A DNA stretch of 64,000 bases from Polyangiaceae bacterium (lineage in GTDB: Bacteria; Myxococcota_A; Polyangia; Polyangiales; Polyangiaceae): assembly GCA_020633235.1 (NCBI GenBank), contig JACKEA010000008.1, positions 248,001-312,000 of the forward strand, in the 5' to 3' direction. A program made the translations under genes and the position numbers. Under the pieces are notes generated by a model. The model saw nothing but the letters and a program-made list of their open reading frames with translations, was not told where the DNA came from and did not search any database. Positions 36,100 to 45,345 of this stretch are shown one piece after another. Position 1 is the first letter of the stretch, and each line of letters begins with the position of its first letter.

Positions 36100-37540
36100 C
36101 GGACACAGCGTGGTGCCCGCGCCGATTGAAGCGCCCACGGCGTCCAAGCGAAATGGAGCCGAAGACAACCGTTTGCGGGAAGCACTGGCTGAGGTCGAAC
36201 GACTGCAGCAGATGGTGAACGGAGCGCCGGTCAACATCATGTTCACCACGGTGGATGGAGACATCCAGTTCGTGAACCAGACCTCGATCAACACTCTGCG
36301 CAAGCTAGAGCAGTATCTGCCCGTGAAGGCCGATGAGCTGGTGGGGAAGAGCTTCGACATCTTCCACCGAAACCCCGCCGGGCCTCGGCGCATCATCGCG
36401 GATCCGAAGAACCTTCCGCACAAGGCGTTGATTGGTCTCGGACCGGAGAAGCTCCAGCTGTTGGTGTCCGCGATCTACGACCGCGGAGGAAACTACGTCG
36501 GAGCGATGCTCACCTGGGAGGTCGTGACCGAGAGAATCGCGACCGAACGCGCGCTGAAGGAGCAGCAAGAGCGGGAACGTCGCGCGGTGGAGGAGCTCAA
36601 CTCCAAGGTCGACGCGATTCTGGAAGTGGTGTCCTCCGCGGCGAAGGGCGATCTCACCCGCGAGATCCCCGTGCGGGGTGACGACGCCATCGGACAGCTT
36701 GCAGGCGGCCTCGAGACCTTCTTGGCGGATCTGCGCAAGAGCATCGGCCAGATTGCCACCAGCGCCGGATCCCTGGGGAACGCGTCCGACGAGCTCTCCG
36801 AGGTCAGTCAGCAGATGAGCGCCAACTCGGAAGAGACGGTGGCCCAGGCCAACTCCGTGTCGGCCGCGGCCGAGGAGATGAGCGTCACCGTGCAAACCGT
36901 CGCGGCCGCGACGGAGCAGATGTCCGCCAGCATTCGCGAGATCGCGAGCAACGCCACGGAAGCGGCGCGCGTCGCCACCGCGGCAGTGGGGAAGGCTGCG
37001 GCCACCAACCAGATCATCGGCAAGCTGGGGGACAGCAGCGCTGAGATTGGCAAGGTCATCAAGGTCATCACCTCCATTGCCCAGCAGACGAACCTCCTCG
37101 CCCTGAACGCAACCATCGAAGCGGCGCGCGCCGGAGAAGCGGGCAAGGGTTTCGCCGTCGTCGCCAACGAGGTCAAAGAGCTGGCGAAGGAGACGGCCAA
37201 GGCGACGGAAGACATCGGCCAGAAGATCGAGACGATTCAGTCCGACACGCAGAATGCGGTGAACGCTCTCGCCGAGATCGGCGCGGTGATCAATCAGATC
37301 AACGACATCCAGAGCACCATCGCTAGCGCCGTGGAGGAGCAGACCGCCACCACCAGCGAGATGGCGCGAAATCTGGCCGAGGGTGCCAAGGGCGGCGGAG
37401 ACATCGCGCAGAACATCGGCGAGGTCGCCAAGGCCGCTCAAGACACGTCGATCGGCGCCACGAAGTCGAACGACGCCGCTCGCGCGCTGGCGGAGATGGC
37501 CTCTGGGCTCCAGCAGCTGGTTTCCCGGTTCCAGTACTAG
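36086..37540 (+). CDS. soluble PAS-HAMP-MCP chemoreceptor
   Basis: 484 residues, no membrane span. PAS domain (about 45-150: MVNGAPVNIMFTTVDGDIQFVNQTS ... GNYVGAMLTWEVVTER), a short HAMP-like linker (SAAKGDLTREIPVRGDD), then the MCP coiled coil with tip SIAQQTNLLALNATIEAARAGEAGKGFAVVANEVKELA. It resembles FrzCD/Aer-type cytoplasmic receptors of myxobacteria. The start overlaps cheW by 14 bases, with AAGGAAGGG as ribosome site. Ligand unknown. Confidence 0.93.
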   Translation: MDKSNGHSVVPAPIEAPTASKRNGAEDNRLREALAEVERLQQMVNGAPVNIMFTTVDGDIQFVNQTSINTLRKLEQYLPVKADELVGKSFDIFHRNPAGPRRIIADPKNLPHKALIGLGPEKLQLLVSAIYDRGGNYVGAMLTWEVVTERIATERALKEQQERERRAVEELNSKVDAILEVVSSAAKGDLTREIPVRGDDAIGQLAGGLETFLADLRKSIGQIATSAGSLGNASDELSEVSQQMSANSEETVAQANSVSAAAEEMSVTVQTVAAATEQMSASIREIASNATEAARVATAAVGKAAATNQIIGKLGDSSAEIGKVIKVITSIAQQTNLLALNATIEAARAGEAGKGFAVVANEVKELAKETAKATEDIGQKIETIQSDTQNAVNALAEIGAVINQINDIQSTIASAVEEQTATTSEMARNLAEGAKGGGDIAQNIGEVAKAAQDTSIGATKSNDAARALAEMASGLQQLVSRFQY

Positions 37541-37555
37541 TCAAAGGAGAACGTC

Positions 37556-37930
37556 GTGAAGGCAATAGTCGTGGATGACTCCCGCGCGATGCGGACGATC
37601 CTCCGAAGGGTTCTCACCAAGGTCGGCTTCGACGTGGTGGAAGCTGGGCAAGGTGCGGAAGCGCTCGACCAGCTGCAACAGAGCGGTCCCCTGGACCTTG
37701 CTCTCGTCGATTGGAACATGCCCGTGATGACGGGCTACGAGTTCCTTCAGCAGATCCGCGCGAAGCGCGAGTTCGACCCCATGCCCATCATGATGGTCAC
37801 CACCGAAACGGAGATGTCTCAGGTGCAGCGGGCGCTCGAGGCCGGTGCAAACGAGTACGTAATGAAGCCGTTCACGGAGGAAGCTCTGCGCGAAAAGCTC
37901 TTGCTCTTGGGCCTCGCCGAAGCTCAGTGA
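37556..37930 (+). CDS. cheY: chemotaxis response regulator CheY
   Basis: 124 residues, single receiver domain from a GTG with AAAGGAGAA ahead. Phospho-Asp52 in LVDWNMPVMTG, acidic pair at DDS (7-8), Thr in MVTTETE, and Lys in VMKPF. It is the output of CheA; the target is not seen, because no flagellar gene lies here, so the pathway may control gliding, pili or other responses. Confidence 0.95.
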   Translation: MKAIVVDDSRAMRTILRRVLTKVGFDVVEAGQGAEALDQLQQSGPLDLALVDWNMPVMTGYEFLQQIRAKREFDPMPIMMVTTETEMSQVQRALEAGANEYVMKPFTEEALREKLLLLGLAEAQ

Positions 37931-37933
37931 GTC

Positions 37934-39040
37934 ATGGAGAACATTCGCGTCCTCGTGGTCGACGACTCCGTCGTGATTCGGCGGATGTTGAGCGACATCC
38001 TGTCCGCCGAGCCGGGGATCGAGGTCGTGGCGACCGCCGCGAGTGGTCGCATTGCACTTGCCAAGCTCCCGTTCACGCATCCCGACGTACTGACCCTGGA
38101 CGTCGAGATGCCGCAAATGAACGGCTTGGAAACGTTGACGGAGCTGCGCAAGACCCATCCGGAGCTTCCGGTGGTCATGTTCAGCTCCGTCGACGGATCT
38201 TCGGCAAAACAGACGCTGGAAGCTCTGGCTCGTGGCGGCACCGACGTCGTCACCAAGCCCAGCGGCATGACGAATCGCGAGCAGGCGATCGAGCACGTGC
38301 GCCAGCAGTTGGTGCCGATCGTGAAGTCGCTGGGCGCGCGAGCCTTGAAGGCCCGCGCTCGCGCGAGCGCGCCTCCGCGTTCGGTCTCCAGGCCAGGTGC
38401 ACGCGTCATCATTCCCGAAACGGCACCTTCGCGCATCGACGTCGTGGCCATCGGCGCGTCGACGGGCGGGCCGAACGCTCTCACGACATTGTTCGCGAAG
38501 CTGCCGCAGCGCTTCCCGGTGCCCATCCTGATCGTCCAACACATGCCACCGCTGTTCACCAAGCTGTTCGCAGAACGCTTGGACGCGAGCTGCGACGTAC
38601 GGGTGTCAGAGGCAGTGGACGGCGAGACCCCGGAGCCCGGTCACGCGTACATCGCACCCGGTGACTACCACCTCACCGTGGCGCGGGGGCCGAGCGGGCT
38701 CAAGTTGGTGCTGAACCAGGGCCCACAGGAGAACTCCTGCCGGCCGGCAGCGGACGTGCTGTTCCGTTCGGTGGCGGCGACCTTTGGCGCGAGCTCCCTG
38801 GCGGTGGTGCTCACAGGTATGGGGCAAGACGGTCTCGTGGGAGCCAAGCTCATTCGCGAAGCCGGAGGGCAGGCCGTCGTTCAAGACGAGCTCAGCTCCG
38901 TCGTTTGGGGGATGCCGGGCTACATCGCCAAGGCAGGGCTGGCCCAGGCGGTGCTGCCCATTTCGGACTTGGGGGCGGAAGTAACGCGCAGAGTCGATGC
39001 GTTCCGTCGAAGAACCGTTCAGGAGCCCAATGTCGCTTAG
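37934..39040 (+). CDS. cheB: chemoreceptor glutamate methylesterase CheB
   Basis: 368 residues. Receiver domain with Asp56 in TLDVEMPQMNG, then a linker and the methylesterase with catalytic Ser in IGASTGGPNAL, His in IVQHMPP and Asp in VVLTGMGQDG. Removes methyl groups from MCP Glu residues and deamidates Gln; phosphorylation by CheA should relieve inhibition. Starts 3 bases after cheY; its end overlaps cheR by 11 bases. Confidence 0.96.
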   Translation: MENIRVLVVDDSVVIRRMLSDILSAEPGIEVVATAASGRIALAKLPFTHPDVLTLDVEMPQMNGLETLTELRKTHPELPVVMFSSVDGSSAKQTLEALARGGTDVVTKPSGMTNREQAIEHVRQQLVPIVKSLGARALKARARASAPPRSVSRPGARVIIPETAPSRIDVVAIGASTGGPNALTTLFAKLPQRFPVPILIVQHMPPLFTKLFAERLDASCDVRVSEAVDGETPEPGHAYIAPGDYHLTVARGPSGLKLVLNQGPQENSCRPAADVLFRSVAATFGASSLAVVLTGMGQDGLVGAKLIREAGGQAVVQDELSSVVWGMPGYIAKAGLAQAVLPISDLGAEVTRRVDAFRRRTVQEPNVA

Positions 39041-39857
39041 CCCCACCGAGGCCGACTTCGTCCGCAAGCTCGTCTACGACCGTTCTGCGATCGTCTTGGA
39101 CGAGAGCAAGGAGTACCTCATCAAGTCTCGGCTCGAGTCTCTGGCCTTGGAGACGGGGCACGAGTCCATCGATGCCCTCTTGGGGGAGACCCGGCGAGGA
39201 ACGGTAGGTCTGGAGTCGAAGGTGGTGGAAGCTCTCACCACCAACGAAACGTCCTTTTTCCGCGACGTCGCGCCCTTCGAGTGCCTGAAGAAGAACCTGC
39301 TGCCCAAGGTGTTGGAGAAGCGGCAGACCTCGCGTTCGCTCACCATCTGGTGTGCGGCGTGCTCTACGGGTCAAGAGCCGTACAGCATCTCCATGCTGCT
39401 TCACGAGCACTTCCCGAACCTCACGGACTGGAACGTGAGGATCTTTGGTACGGACATCTCGGACCAGGTGCTGGAGCGCGCTCGGAGCGGCCGTTACCGC
39501 CAGCTCGAGGTGAACCGCGGCCTACCCGCGACCATGCTCATCAAGTACTTCACTCGCTCCGGCACACAGTGGGAGGTCGTGGAGCACGTCAGAAAGCGAG
39601 TGGAGTTCTCGAACCTCAACCTGATTGGCGAATGGAAGCTCTCGCGGCGTCCGGACATCGTGTTCCTGCGCAACGTGCTCATCTACTTCGACGTCCCCAC
39701 CAAGCGGAAGATCCTCGAGCGGGTCGCCCGGGAGATGAATGGGGACGGCGGACTGTTTCTGGGCGCTTCGGAGACCACACTCAACGTCGACCCGCAGTGG
39801 ACGCGGGTCGGATGCGACAAAGCCGGCTACTACCAGGTCGGTCCGGAGACCAGATGA
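39030..39857 (+). CDS. cheR: chemoreceptor methyltransferase CheR
   Basis: 275 residues. N-terminal helical domain, then SAM-binding: ALTTNETSFFRD, TIWCAACSTGQEPYSI, VRIFGTDISDQVLERAR, FSNLNLIGEW and DIVFLRNVLIYFD. The start at 39030 with AGGAG is chosen over an earlier in-frame ATG inside cheB, which has no ribosome site. Methylates receptor Glu residues in the two soluble MCPs, presumably. Confidence 0.96.
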   Translation: MSLSPTEADFVRKLVYDRSAIVLDESKEYLIKSRLESLALETGHESIDALLGETRRGTVGLESKVVEALTTNETSFFRDVAPFECLKKNLLPKVLEKRQTSRSLTIWCAACSTGQEPYSISMLLHEHFPNLTDWNVRIFGTDISDQVLERARSGRYRQLEVNRGLPATMLIKYFTRSGTQWEVVEHVRKRVEFSNLNLIGEWKLSRRPDIVFLRNVLIYFDVPTKRKILERVAREMNGDGGLFLGASETTLNVDPQWTRVGCDKAGYYQVGPETR

Positions 39858-40336
39858 TCGCGTGGACGGAGGAGATCGTCGACGTCGTTCAAGCGGTTTC
39901 CACCGCCCTCTTGGGCACCGAGGCCGCGTTGGCCCACGCCGAGAAGGGCCACTGCGCTTTCGAACCACGAGACGTTCTCGCTGGTTGCGTCACCATAGAT
40001 GGCCCCTGGCGCGGCGCCGTGGTCATCGCTTGCTCCAGGATTCTTGCCTATCGCACGGCAGCTCAGATGTTCGGCTGCTCCCTCGAGCAGCTCACGGACG
40101 AGCAAGCGCGGGATGCGATGGGCGAAATCGTAAACGTGGTGGGTGGGAACTTGAAGTCGTTGTTCGCATCCTACGAGAAGGGCCCGTGCCACCTGTCGCT
40201 GCCCATCGTCGGTGACCAATCCATCAGCATCGCCGGAACCAAGCCGATCCATTGCCTGCACTTCAAGTTGGGTGCGGACGTTCTGCGAGTCACGGTGCTC
40301 GAGAGCGGGCTGACTCACAACACGGAAGCGGAGTGA
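39854..40336 (+). CDS. cheX: CheX-type chemotaxis phosphatase
   Basis: 160 residues. The CheX fold: short alpha/beta segments, with catalytic helix QARDAMGEIVNVVGGNLKSLF carrying the ExxN pattern (E then N) that dephosphorylates CheY. CheZ and CheC proper are absent, so it is the likely phosphatase for this operon. ATGA overlap with cheR, TGATG overlap with the next gene. Confidence 0.85.
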   Translation: MIAWTEEIVDVVQAVSTALLGTEAALAHAEKGHCAFEPRDVLAGCVTIDGPWRGAVVIACSRILAYRTAAQMFGCSLEQLTDEQARDAMGEIVNVVGGNLKSLFASYEKGPCHLSLPIVGDQSISIAGTKPIHCLHFKLGADVLRVTVLESGLTHNTEAE

Positions 40337-41442
40337 TGCGCGTACTCGTCGTCGATCGAGACCTGGGGGACACGGCTCGAACCAGCGCCGCCCTCAGAGA
40401 GCTGGGCCACGAGGTGGTTTCGGCCAAGACGGAGCTGGAGGCCAATCGCCGGATCGCCGCCAAGGTGCCGGACGTGGTGTTGGTGGACGCGCAGCTGCCG
40501 CCGGCGGACGCGATTCGGTTCATCCGCGAGCTGCGTTCCCGCGTGCTGCCGCACTATGTGTACGTGTTCCTGATGACGCAAGGGCTCGCGGAGACGCACC
40601 TCAGGGCGGCGTACGAAGCCGGATGTGACGGCGAGCTGCACAAGCCCTTGTCCGCCGGGCAGCTGGCGGCGCGTTTGGTCGCGCCGCACAGAATTCTCGA
40701 GCTGGAGGCGGAGCTGCTGCGCCGCGCGGGCGTCGACTTGCCTGCCGAGTCCACCCGCGTGCCCAGCAGCGCGGGGGACGAGCCGGCCACCCCCTTGGAT
40801 GCCGTCGCAGCGTCCGACGCCTGGCAGTCGATGCAGAAAGAGCTCAAGGGCGTCGTGGACACCTTCTTGATGCTGGACGTCGCCGTGGATGCTCCGGCCC
40901 CCGACACCGCGGACGTTGCCATTGCATCGGGCATCCTGCTCTCGAATGCGGAGCACCAGCTCGAAGTCCGGCTGGCGGTGGCCATGGACGCCCACAGCGC
41001 CCAGAGCCTCACGGCCCACGTCTTCGGGGAGGACTCCGCCGAGCTCGAAGGTGACATGCTGAGCGAGCTCGCGAACATGGGCATGGGCGCGCTCAAGGAA
41101 GCCTTCAGCCAAGGTGCGTTCGCCTTCACCGGCGGCCTCCCCGAGCCCCTGCCGCCGGACCATCTGTATCACTACTCGGCGACCTGCCAGCGGCAGGAGA
41201 GCTTCGTCCTGTCGGCACAAGGCGCCAGCATCGTGGTGCGCATTGGGTTGTGCTCCAAGCAGAACGTGAAAGTCACCGCAGACACCCTCCGCGAAGGAAT
41301 GGTCCTGGCGAAGGACGTCTTCAACGCACGAGGAATGCTTCTCCTCGGCGCGGGTACTCGCATCTCCTCCACCATGGCGGAGCGTCTCAAGCACGCGCTG
41401 GTACCGAAACACCCCATCGAAGTAGCCCCGGGGGCATCATGA
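40336..41442 (+). CDS. response regulator fused to a CheC/CheX-like domain
   Basis: 368 residues. Receiver domain (1-120) with phospho-Asp in VLVDAQLPPAD and Lys in LHKPLS. Residues about 165-300 are CheC/CheX-like: the helix DMLSELANMGMGALKEAF has the family ExxN pattern. The C-terminus, TADTLREGMVLAKDVFNARGMLLLGAGTRIS, is a small beta unit often next to HD-type domains. The protein may be a phosphatase that is switched by its own receiver. The start overlaps cheX by one base; the end overlaps the HDOD gene by four. Confidence 0.85.
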   Translation: MRVLVVDRDLGDTARTSAALRELGHEVVSAKTELEANRRIAAKVPDVVLVDAQLPPADAIRFIRELRSRVLPHYVYVFLMTQGLAETHLRAAYEAGCDGELHKPLSAGQLAARLVAPHRILELEAELLRRAGVDLPAESTRVPSSAGDEPATPLDAVAASDAWQSMQKELKGVVDTFLMLDVAVDAPAPDTADVAIASGILLSNAEHQLEVRLAVAMDAHSAQSLTAHVFGEDSAELEGDMLSELANMGMGALKEAFSQGAFAFTGGLPEPLPPDHLYHYSATCQRQESFVLSAQGASIVVRIGLCSKQNVKVTADTLREGMVLAKDVFNARGMLLLGAGTRISSTMAERLKHALVPKHPIEVAPGAS

Positions 41443-42623
41443 CTCACAAGCATGTTTTGGTGGTTGGCAGCTCGTCCGAAATGGTCGGGCGTCTGGAAAC
41501 CGTCCTCGCCTCGAGCAAGCAGGCCTGGCACGTGTTGCAGGCAGATTCTGTCGAAACGGCGCGGGCACGCCTCGAGTCGGTCCCGGTGGAAGTCGTCGTT
41601 GCGGACATCGAATCACCACAGCTGGACGGCACTGCATTCCTGGGCCAGGTGAAGGACTCGACGCCGAGCGTGGCGCGCATCGGCCTGGTGCGGAGCGGCG
41701 CGAAAGAGGGCCCACGGTCGATCTCGGCGGTTCAACAGATCATTGGCTTCGGCTCGACGGACGACCAGCTACGGGAGGCGATCGAGCGCACCTTCTGCCT
41801 GCAAGAGGTGTTCGCGCATTCGGAGCTCCAGGACGTGATCGGGCGCTTGGACCGCCTCCCGTCCGTCCCCACCATCTACCTGCAGTTGACGGACCTGATG
41901 TCCAAGTCGAACGCCGGCATGGCGGAGGTCGCGCAGATCATCCAGAGCGACCCGGCGATGACGGTGAAGGTGCTCCAGCTGGCCAACTCCGCGTTCTTCG
42001 GCACCGTCCGCAAGATGAGTTCGATTCAGGAAGCCGTGAGCTACCTGGGTCTGGACATGCTGCGCGGTTTGGTGTTGAGCGCCCACGTGTTCACGGCATT
42101 TCGCAAGGACCGGCCCGGTGGCTTCTCCTTGGAAGCCTTCCAGGGCTTCGCCTTGCGCAGCGGACTCCTCGCCAAGCGCTTCCTGGCGCCCCGCGGAAAG
42201 GGCGACGAAGCGTTCACCGCAGGGCTCCTGCACGACATCGGCCAGATGGTGATCGCGGTGGCCAAACCCGAAGAGTCGAACGAGGTGCTGCGTCGCGCTG
42301 CGGAAGACGGCACTCCGGTCATCGAGGTGGAGAGCGAGCTCCTGGGCACGACGCACGCGGCGGTGGGGGCCTATCTGTTGGGCATGTGGGGACTACCGTT
42401 CTCGATCCTGGAAGCGGTGGCGTACCATCACTCTCCGGGCTCGGTTCGAGGCGAGGACCGTGGCGTGCTGTGCGCGGTTCACGCCGCGGACGCCCTCATC
42501 GGCATCGTGACCTGCGGGGATCCCGAAGAAAGCCTGGACGTCCAGTTCCTGAAGGACGCAGGCTTCGGAGACGAGCTCCCGAAGTGGCGCCGAATGGTGG
42601 AAAAGCTGGTGGACGCGGCCTGA
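41439..42623 (+). CDS. receiver-HDOD domain protein
   Basis: 394 residues. N-terminal receiver-like domain (about 1-120) with VVADIESPQLDG, so the phospho-Asp site is kept, although the usual second acidic pair is replaced by GSSSE, which suggests weakened or lost metal binding. The HDOD domain (about 135-330) has LPSVPTIYLQLTDLMS, IIQSDPAMTVKVLQLANSAFF and SYLGLDMLRGLVLS, then AGLLHDIGQMVIAV and LGTTHAAVGAYLLGMWGLP. HDOD proteins act in signalling without known catalysis. ATGA overlap with the upstream gene; end of the tight operon. Confidence 0.9.
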   Translation: MTHKHVLVVGSSSEMVGRLETVLASSKQAWHVLQADSVETARARLESVPVEVVVADIESPQLDGTAFLGQVKDSTPSVARIGLVRSGAKEGPRSISAVQQIIGFGSTDDQLREAIERTFCLQEVFAHSELQDVIGRLDRLPSVPTIYLQLTDLMSKSNAGMAEVAQIIQSDPAMTVKVLQLANSAFFGTVRKMSSIQEAVSYLGLDMLRGLVLSAHVFTAFRKDRPGGFSLEAFQGFALRSGLLAKRFLAPRGKGDEAFTAGLLHDIGQMVIAVAKPEESNEVLRRAAEDGTPVIEVESELLGTTHAAVGAYLLGMWGLPFSILEAVAYHHSPGSVRGEDRGVLCAVHAADALIGIVTCGDPEESLDVQFLKDAGFGDELPKWRRMVEKLVDAA

Positions 42624-42682
42624 GCCCGCGTCACGGAATTCACTCTTCGGAGGCCGCCCGGCGCCGGGTACCCTGAAGGCGA

Positions 42683-43987
42683 GTGGCGGCTTTCACTTTC
42701 GAGCTTCGCGTCGTTGCCTGCGAGGGTTGCGGTGCTCCGTTGTCCGTGGGCCCGGCCGGCGGTCAAGAAGCGTGTCGGTACTGTGGGCAGCGGGGGGCTG
42801 CGCTCGCCATCGCCCGAGACGCCGTCAAGGTCACCGAGGACATGGACGGCGAGACGCTGATGCGCCAGACGGAAGCTCGCCGAGCCCTCGACCATCTGTT
42901 CGTCGGCGTGGACCTGTTGCCCTGGAAAGCGCGGGAAGCATCGGCGCTGTGGCGGGCGGCGCGAGCAAGCGGAGACGCTGCGCGCCTCCGCTTGCTCACC
43001 CTGGCCCTCGCCCAGCACTTCGAGAACGCAAAGGACCCACTGCGTCAGCGCGCGATCCTCGAGGGGGCGTTGGATGTCGCCACTGCGCCCGCGGATCGAC
43101 ACGTTCTGTACGCAGCCCTGGCTCGAGGCGCGGCGCGCGCGGGAGACCCGAGTGCAGCGGAGGCGTGGCTGGCACGTTGCGACGCTCGGCCGCGCGGCTT
43201 GGCGAGCGACACGGCGTATCGCCACACCCGCGCGTACCTCGACACCCTCTCGGGGCAGGACCCCCAGCGCGTGCTCCAAACGATCGGAGGCACATCGCGC
43301 GACGTGATGCTGCACCAAGATCACGAAGCGGAGTGCGCGGCGCTCCGCGCACACGCCTGGGAACGGCTGGGCCGCATGGACATGGCCGTTCAGGCCTTGG
43401 ACGAGCTGAACCAACGAGGGTCATCCTTGCTGCGCTACGCCTGCGCCCGGTTCGTGGAACGGCACGCAGATCTCGGGCTGTGCAGCGAAAGCTTTCCGCG
43501 CGCGGATGGGCTGCAACGCGATCGGGGGGTGGCTCTCGCAGCCAAAGCAGCCGGCGCGCCGTTGCTGGCGTTGGCGCTCACGGCGGGTCACGTGTTGCTG
43601 GGACTGATCCTGTTCGCGAGCATCGCGCTGTTTGGCGAGCTCGCCGCGGCCTACGCCGCTTCCGGCTTCGCGTTCATGTTGGCGACGGTGTTCCTTGCCA
43701 TCGCCATCGTCGATTTCCGCAAAGCGCGGCGCGCGAAGCGTATTCGAGCCCAGGGCGTGCAGGCCGCCGCCCGGATCATCCACGCGCGCGGCACAAAGCA
43801 GTCCACCAACGGCTTGCCGCAGCTGTCGTATCGCGTGCTGGTGCTCCCGCCCACAGGCGTGCCGTTCGAGGCGCACACCGTGTTCCACGCGGATGCCGCC
43901 ACGCGCGAGCGCTTCGGACCGGGCTCCCTGGCCGTGGTGCGCATGGACCCCGCGGACCATCGCATGGTGCAGATGGAGCTCGATTGA
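42683..43987 (+). CDS. zinc-ribbon, helical-repeat, membrane protein (paralogue A)
   Basis: 434 residues from a GTG with AAGGCGA ahead. N-terminal zinc ribbon CEGCGAPLSVGP ... CRYCG, a long helical region with TPR-like pairs (about 70-280), two hydrophobic spans (about 295-320 and 325-345), and a C-terminal beta domain (VQAAARIIHARGTKQS ... SLAVVRMDP) like a DUF3592-type fold. The next gene encodes a same-plan protein. Function unknown. It follows the chemotaxis operon by 59 bases. Confidence 0.75.
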   Translation: MAAFTFELRVVACEGCGAPLSVGPAGGQEACRYCGQRGAALAIARDAVKVTEDMDGETLMRQTEARRALDHLFVGVDLLPWKAREASALWRAARASGDAARLRLLTLALAQHFENAKDPLRQRAILEGALDVATAPADRHVLYAALARGAARAGDPSAAEAWLARCDARPRGLASDTAYRHTRAYLDTLSGQDPQRVLQTIGGTSRDVMLHQDHEAECAALRAHAWERLGRMDMAVQALDELNQRGSSLLRYACARFVERHADLGLCSESFPRADGLQRDRGVALAAKAAGAPLLALALTAGHVLLGLILFASIALFGELAAAYAASGFAFMLATVFLAIAIVDFRKARRAKRIRAQGVQAAARIIHARGTKQSTNGLPQLSYRVLVLPPTGVPFEAHTVFHADAATRERFGPGSLAVVRMDPADHRMVQMELD

Positions 43988-43988
43988 C

Positions 43989-45344
43989 GTGAGCGCGTAC
44001 GACCGGAATCGACGCTACTTGTTGTGCGAGCACTGCGGCGCACCCGTCGAGGTACAGCCTCGAGCGGGCAGCGCCACGTGTGGACATTGCCGGGCGCCGC
44101 TCGAAGTGCGAATGCGGCCGGAAGCCGCAGTCGCTCCTCCGACGGCCGGCTCCGAGCCCGAGCGGTTGGCCTTGCTCGTGGCTCAGGAGCGACGTTTCGT
44201 GCCGCCCCCGGACGTCGCAGTGCTCCTCGCCGGGGATCGCGTCGCCCCGGCAAAAGAAAACCAAGCCTGGGCGACCTGGACGGAGCTGCGCAGGCAGGCC
44301 GGCGAAGAAGAAGCAGCGCGTCGGTTGTTCCTGCTCACCCTGAGCTTGGCCGAGACGCTGTTCGAGCGGCAAGACCTGCTGCGCCAACGTGCGCTCACGG
44401 AGAGCGCCCTCGCTGTGTTGACGGACCCGAGCCAACGCCAAGTGCTGCATGCGCTGCTCGCTCGGAGCGCGCTCAGGGCAGGGGACGCGCAGGCTGCGGA
44501 AGCGTGGATCGCTCTGTGCAACCCGCGCTCCGAGGATCTGCTGGCGGACACCGCCTATCGCTTTGCCCGTGCCTACTTGGACACGGCGAGTGGAGCGCTG
44601 TCACGCGTGCTGTTGGTCCTGGGAGCAGGGGACGTGCCGCTCTCGGACGCCTACGGACCCGAATGCGCGGTGCTTTGTGCGAACGCTTGGGAGCGCATGG
44701 GTGAGCTCGAGATCGCGGCGGAGGTCCTGGTCATGGTGCGTCGAGACCTGGGACCTCTAGCGCACCGTCGAGTGATTCGCTTCATCCAGGCTCACGCGGC
44801 GTGGCAACTGTGCCCGCGGAGTCTGGCGGAGGCGCAGCGCCGGGCAGAAGCCATGGAGCCGATGCCCATGCACGGCGGACAGGTCGCGGGGCTGCTGCTC
44901 ACCTTGATGGGGGTCTACTGCTTGGTGTGGGCGGCGGGCGGAGTGGTGCTGCCCCTTGCGGGCGTGGCGTTGGGCTTCGATTCTGATGGGCTGGGTTGGG
45001 GCATTGCCGTGGTGTGCGGAGGCCTGGTGGGGCTCATGACCCTGCCGTTTGGGATCAACGTGTGGCGGCTGAACAAACGGGAGCACACGCTGCGCCTGCG
45101 CGGCACTTCCCACGTGGCTCACGTGCTGAGCTGCACACAGATGGAACGGCCGGTGGAAGGCAGCATCCCCATCGACATCGAGCTATTGGTCACGCCCGAC
45201 GACGCTCCGGCTCATCGCTACCGTACGCAGACCATGATCGTTGCTCGAATGCAGTCGAACTTTGCCGTCGGGTCCACGTTGATCTTTCGCGTGGACCCGA
45301 AAGATGCCGCCCGTGTTCAGCTCGAGGTACCCGTGCAGCGCTGA
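43989..45344 (+). CDS. zinc-ribbon, helical-repeat, membrane protein (paralogue B)
   Basis: 451 residues from GTG 43989, one base after the stop of paralogue A. Zinc ribbon CEHCGAPVEVQ ... CGHC; helical region with the same order as paralogue A (for example LLRQRALTESALAVL against LRQRAILEGALDVA, and DTAYRFARAYLDT against DTAYRHTRAYLDT), two spans and a C-terminal beta domain (RLRGTSHVAHVLSC ... STLIFRVDP). It is a tandem duplicate. The stop abuts the stop of the leftward small gene with one base between. Confidence 0.78.
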   Translation: MSAYDRNRRYLLCEHCGAPVEVQPRAGSATCGHCRAPLEVRMRPEAAVAPPTAGSEPERLALLVAQERRFVPPPDVAVLLAGDRVAPAKENQAWATWTELRRQAGEEEAARRLFLLTLSLAETLFERQDLLRQRALTESALAVLTDPSQRQVLHALLARSALRAGDAQAAEAWIALCNPRSEDLLADTAYRFARAYLDTASGALSRVLLVLGAGDVPLSDAYGPECAVLCANAWERMGELEIAAEVLVMVRRDLGPLAHRRVIRFIQAHAAWQLCPRSLAEAQRRAEAMEPMPMHGGQVAGLLLTLMGVYCLVWAAGGVVLPLAGVALGFDSDGLGWGIAVVCGGLVGLMTLPFGINVWRLNKREHTLRLRGTSHVAHVLSCTQMERPVEGSIPIDIELLVTPDDAPAHRYRTQTMIVARMQSNFAVGSTLIFRVDPKDAARVQLEVPVQR

Positions 45345-45345
45345 G

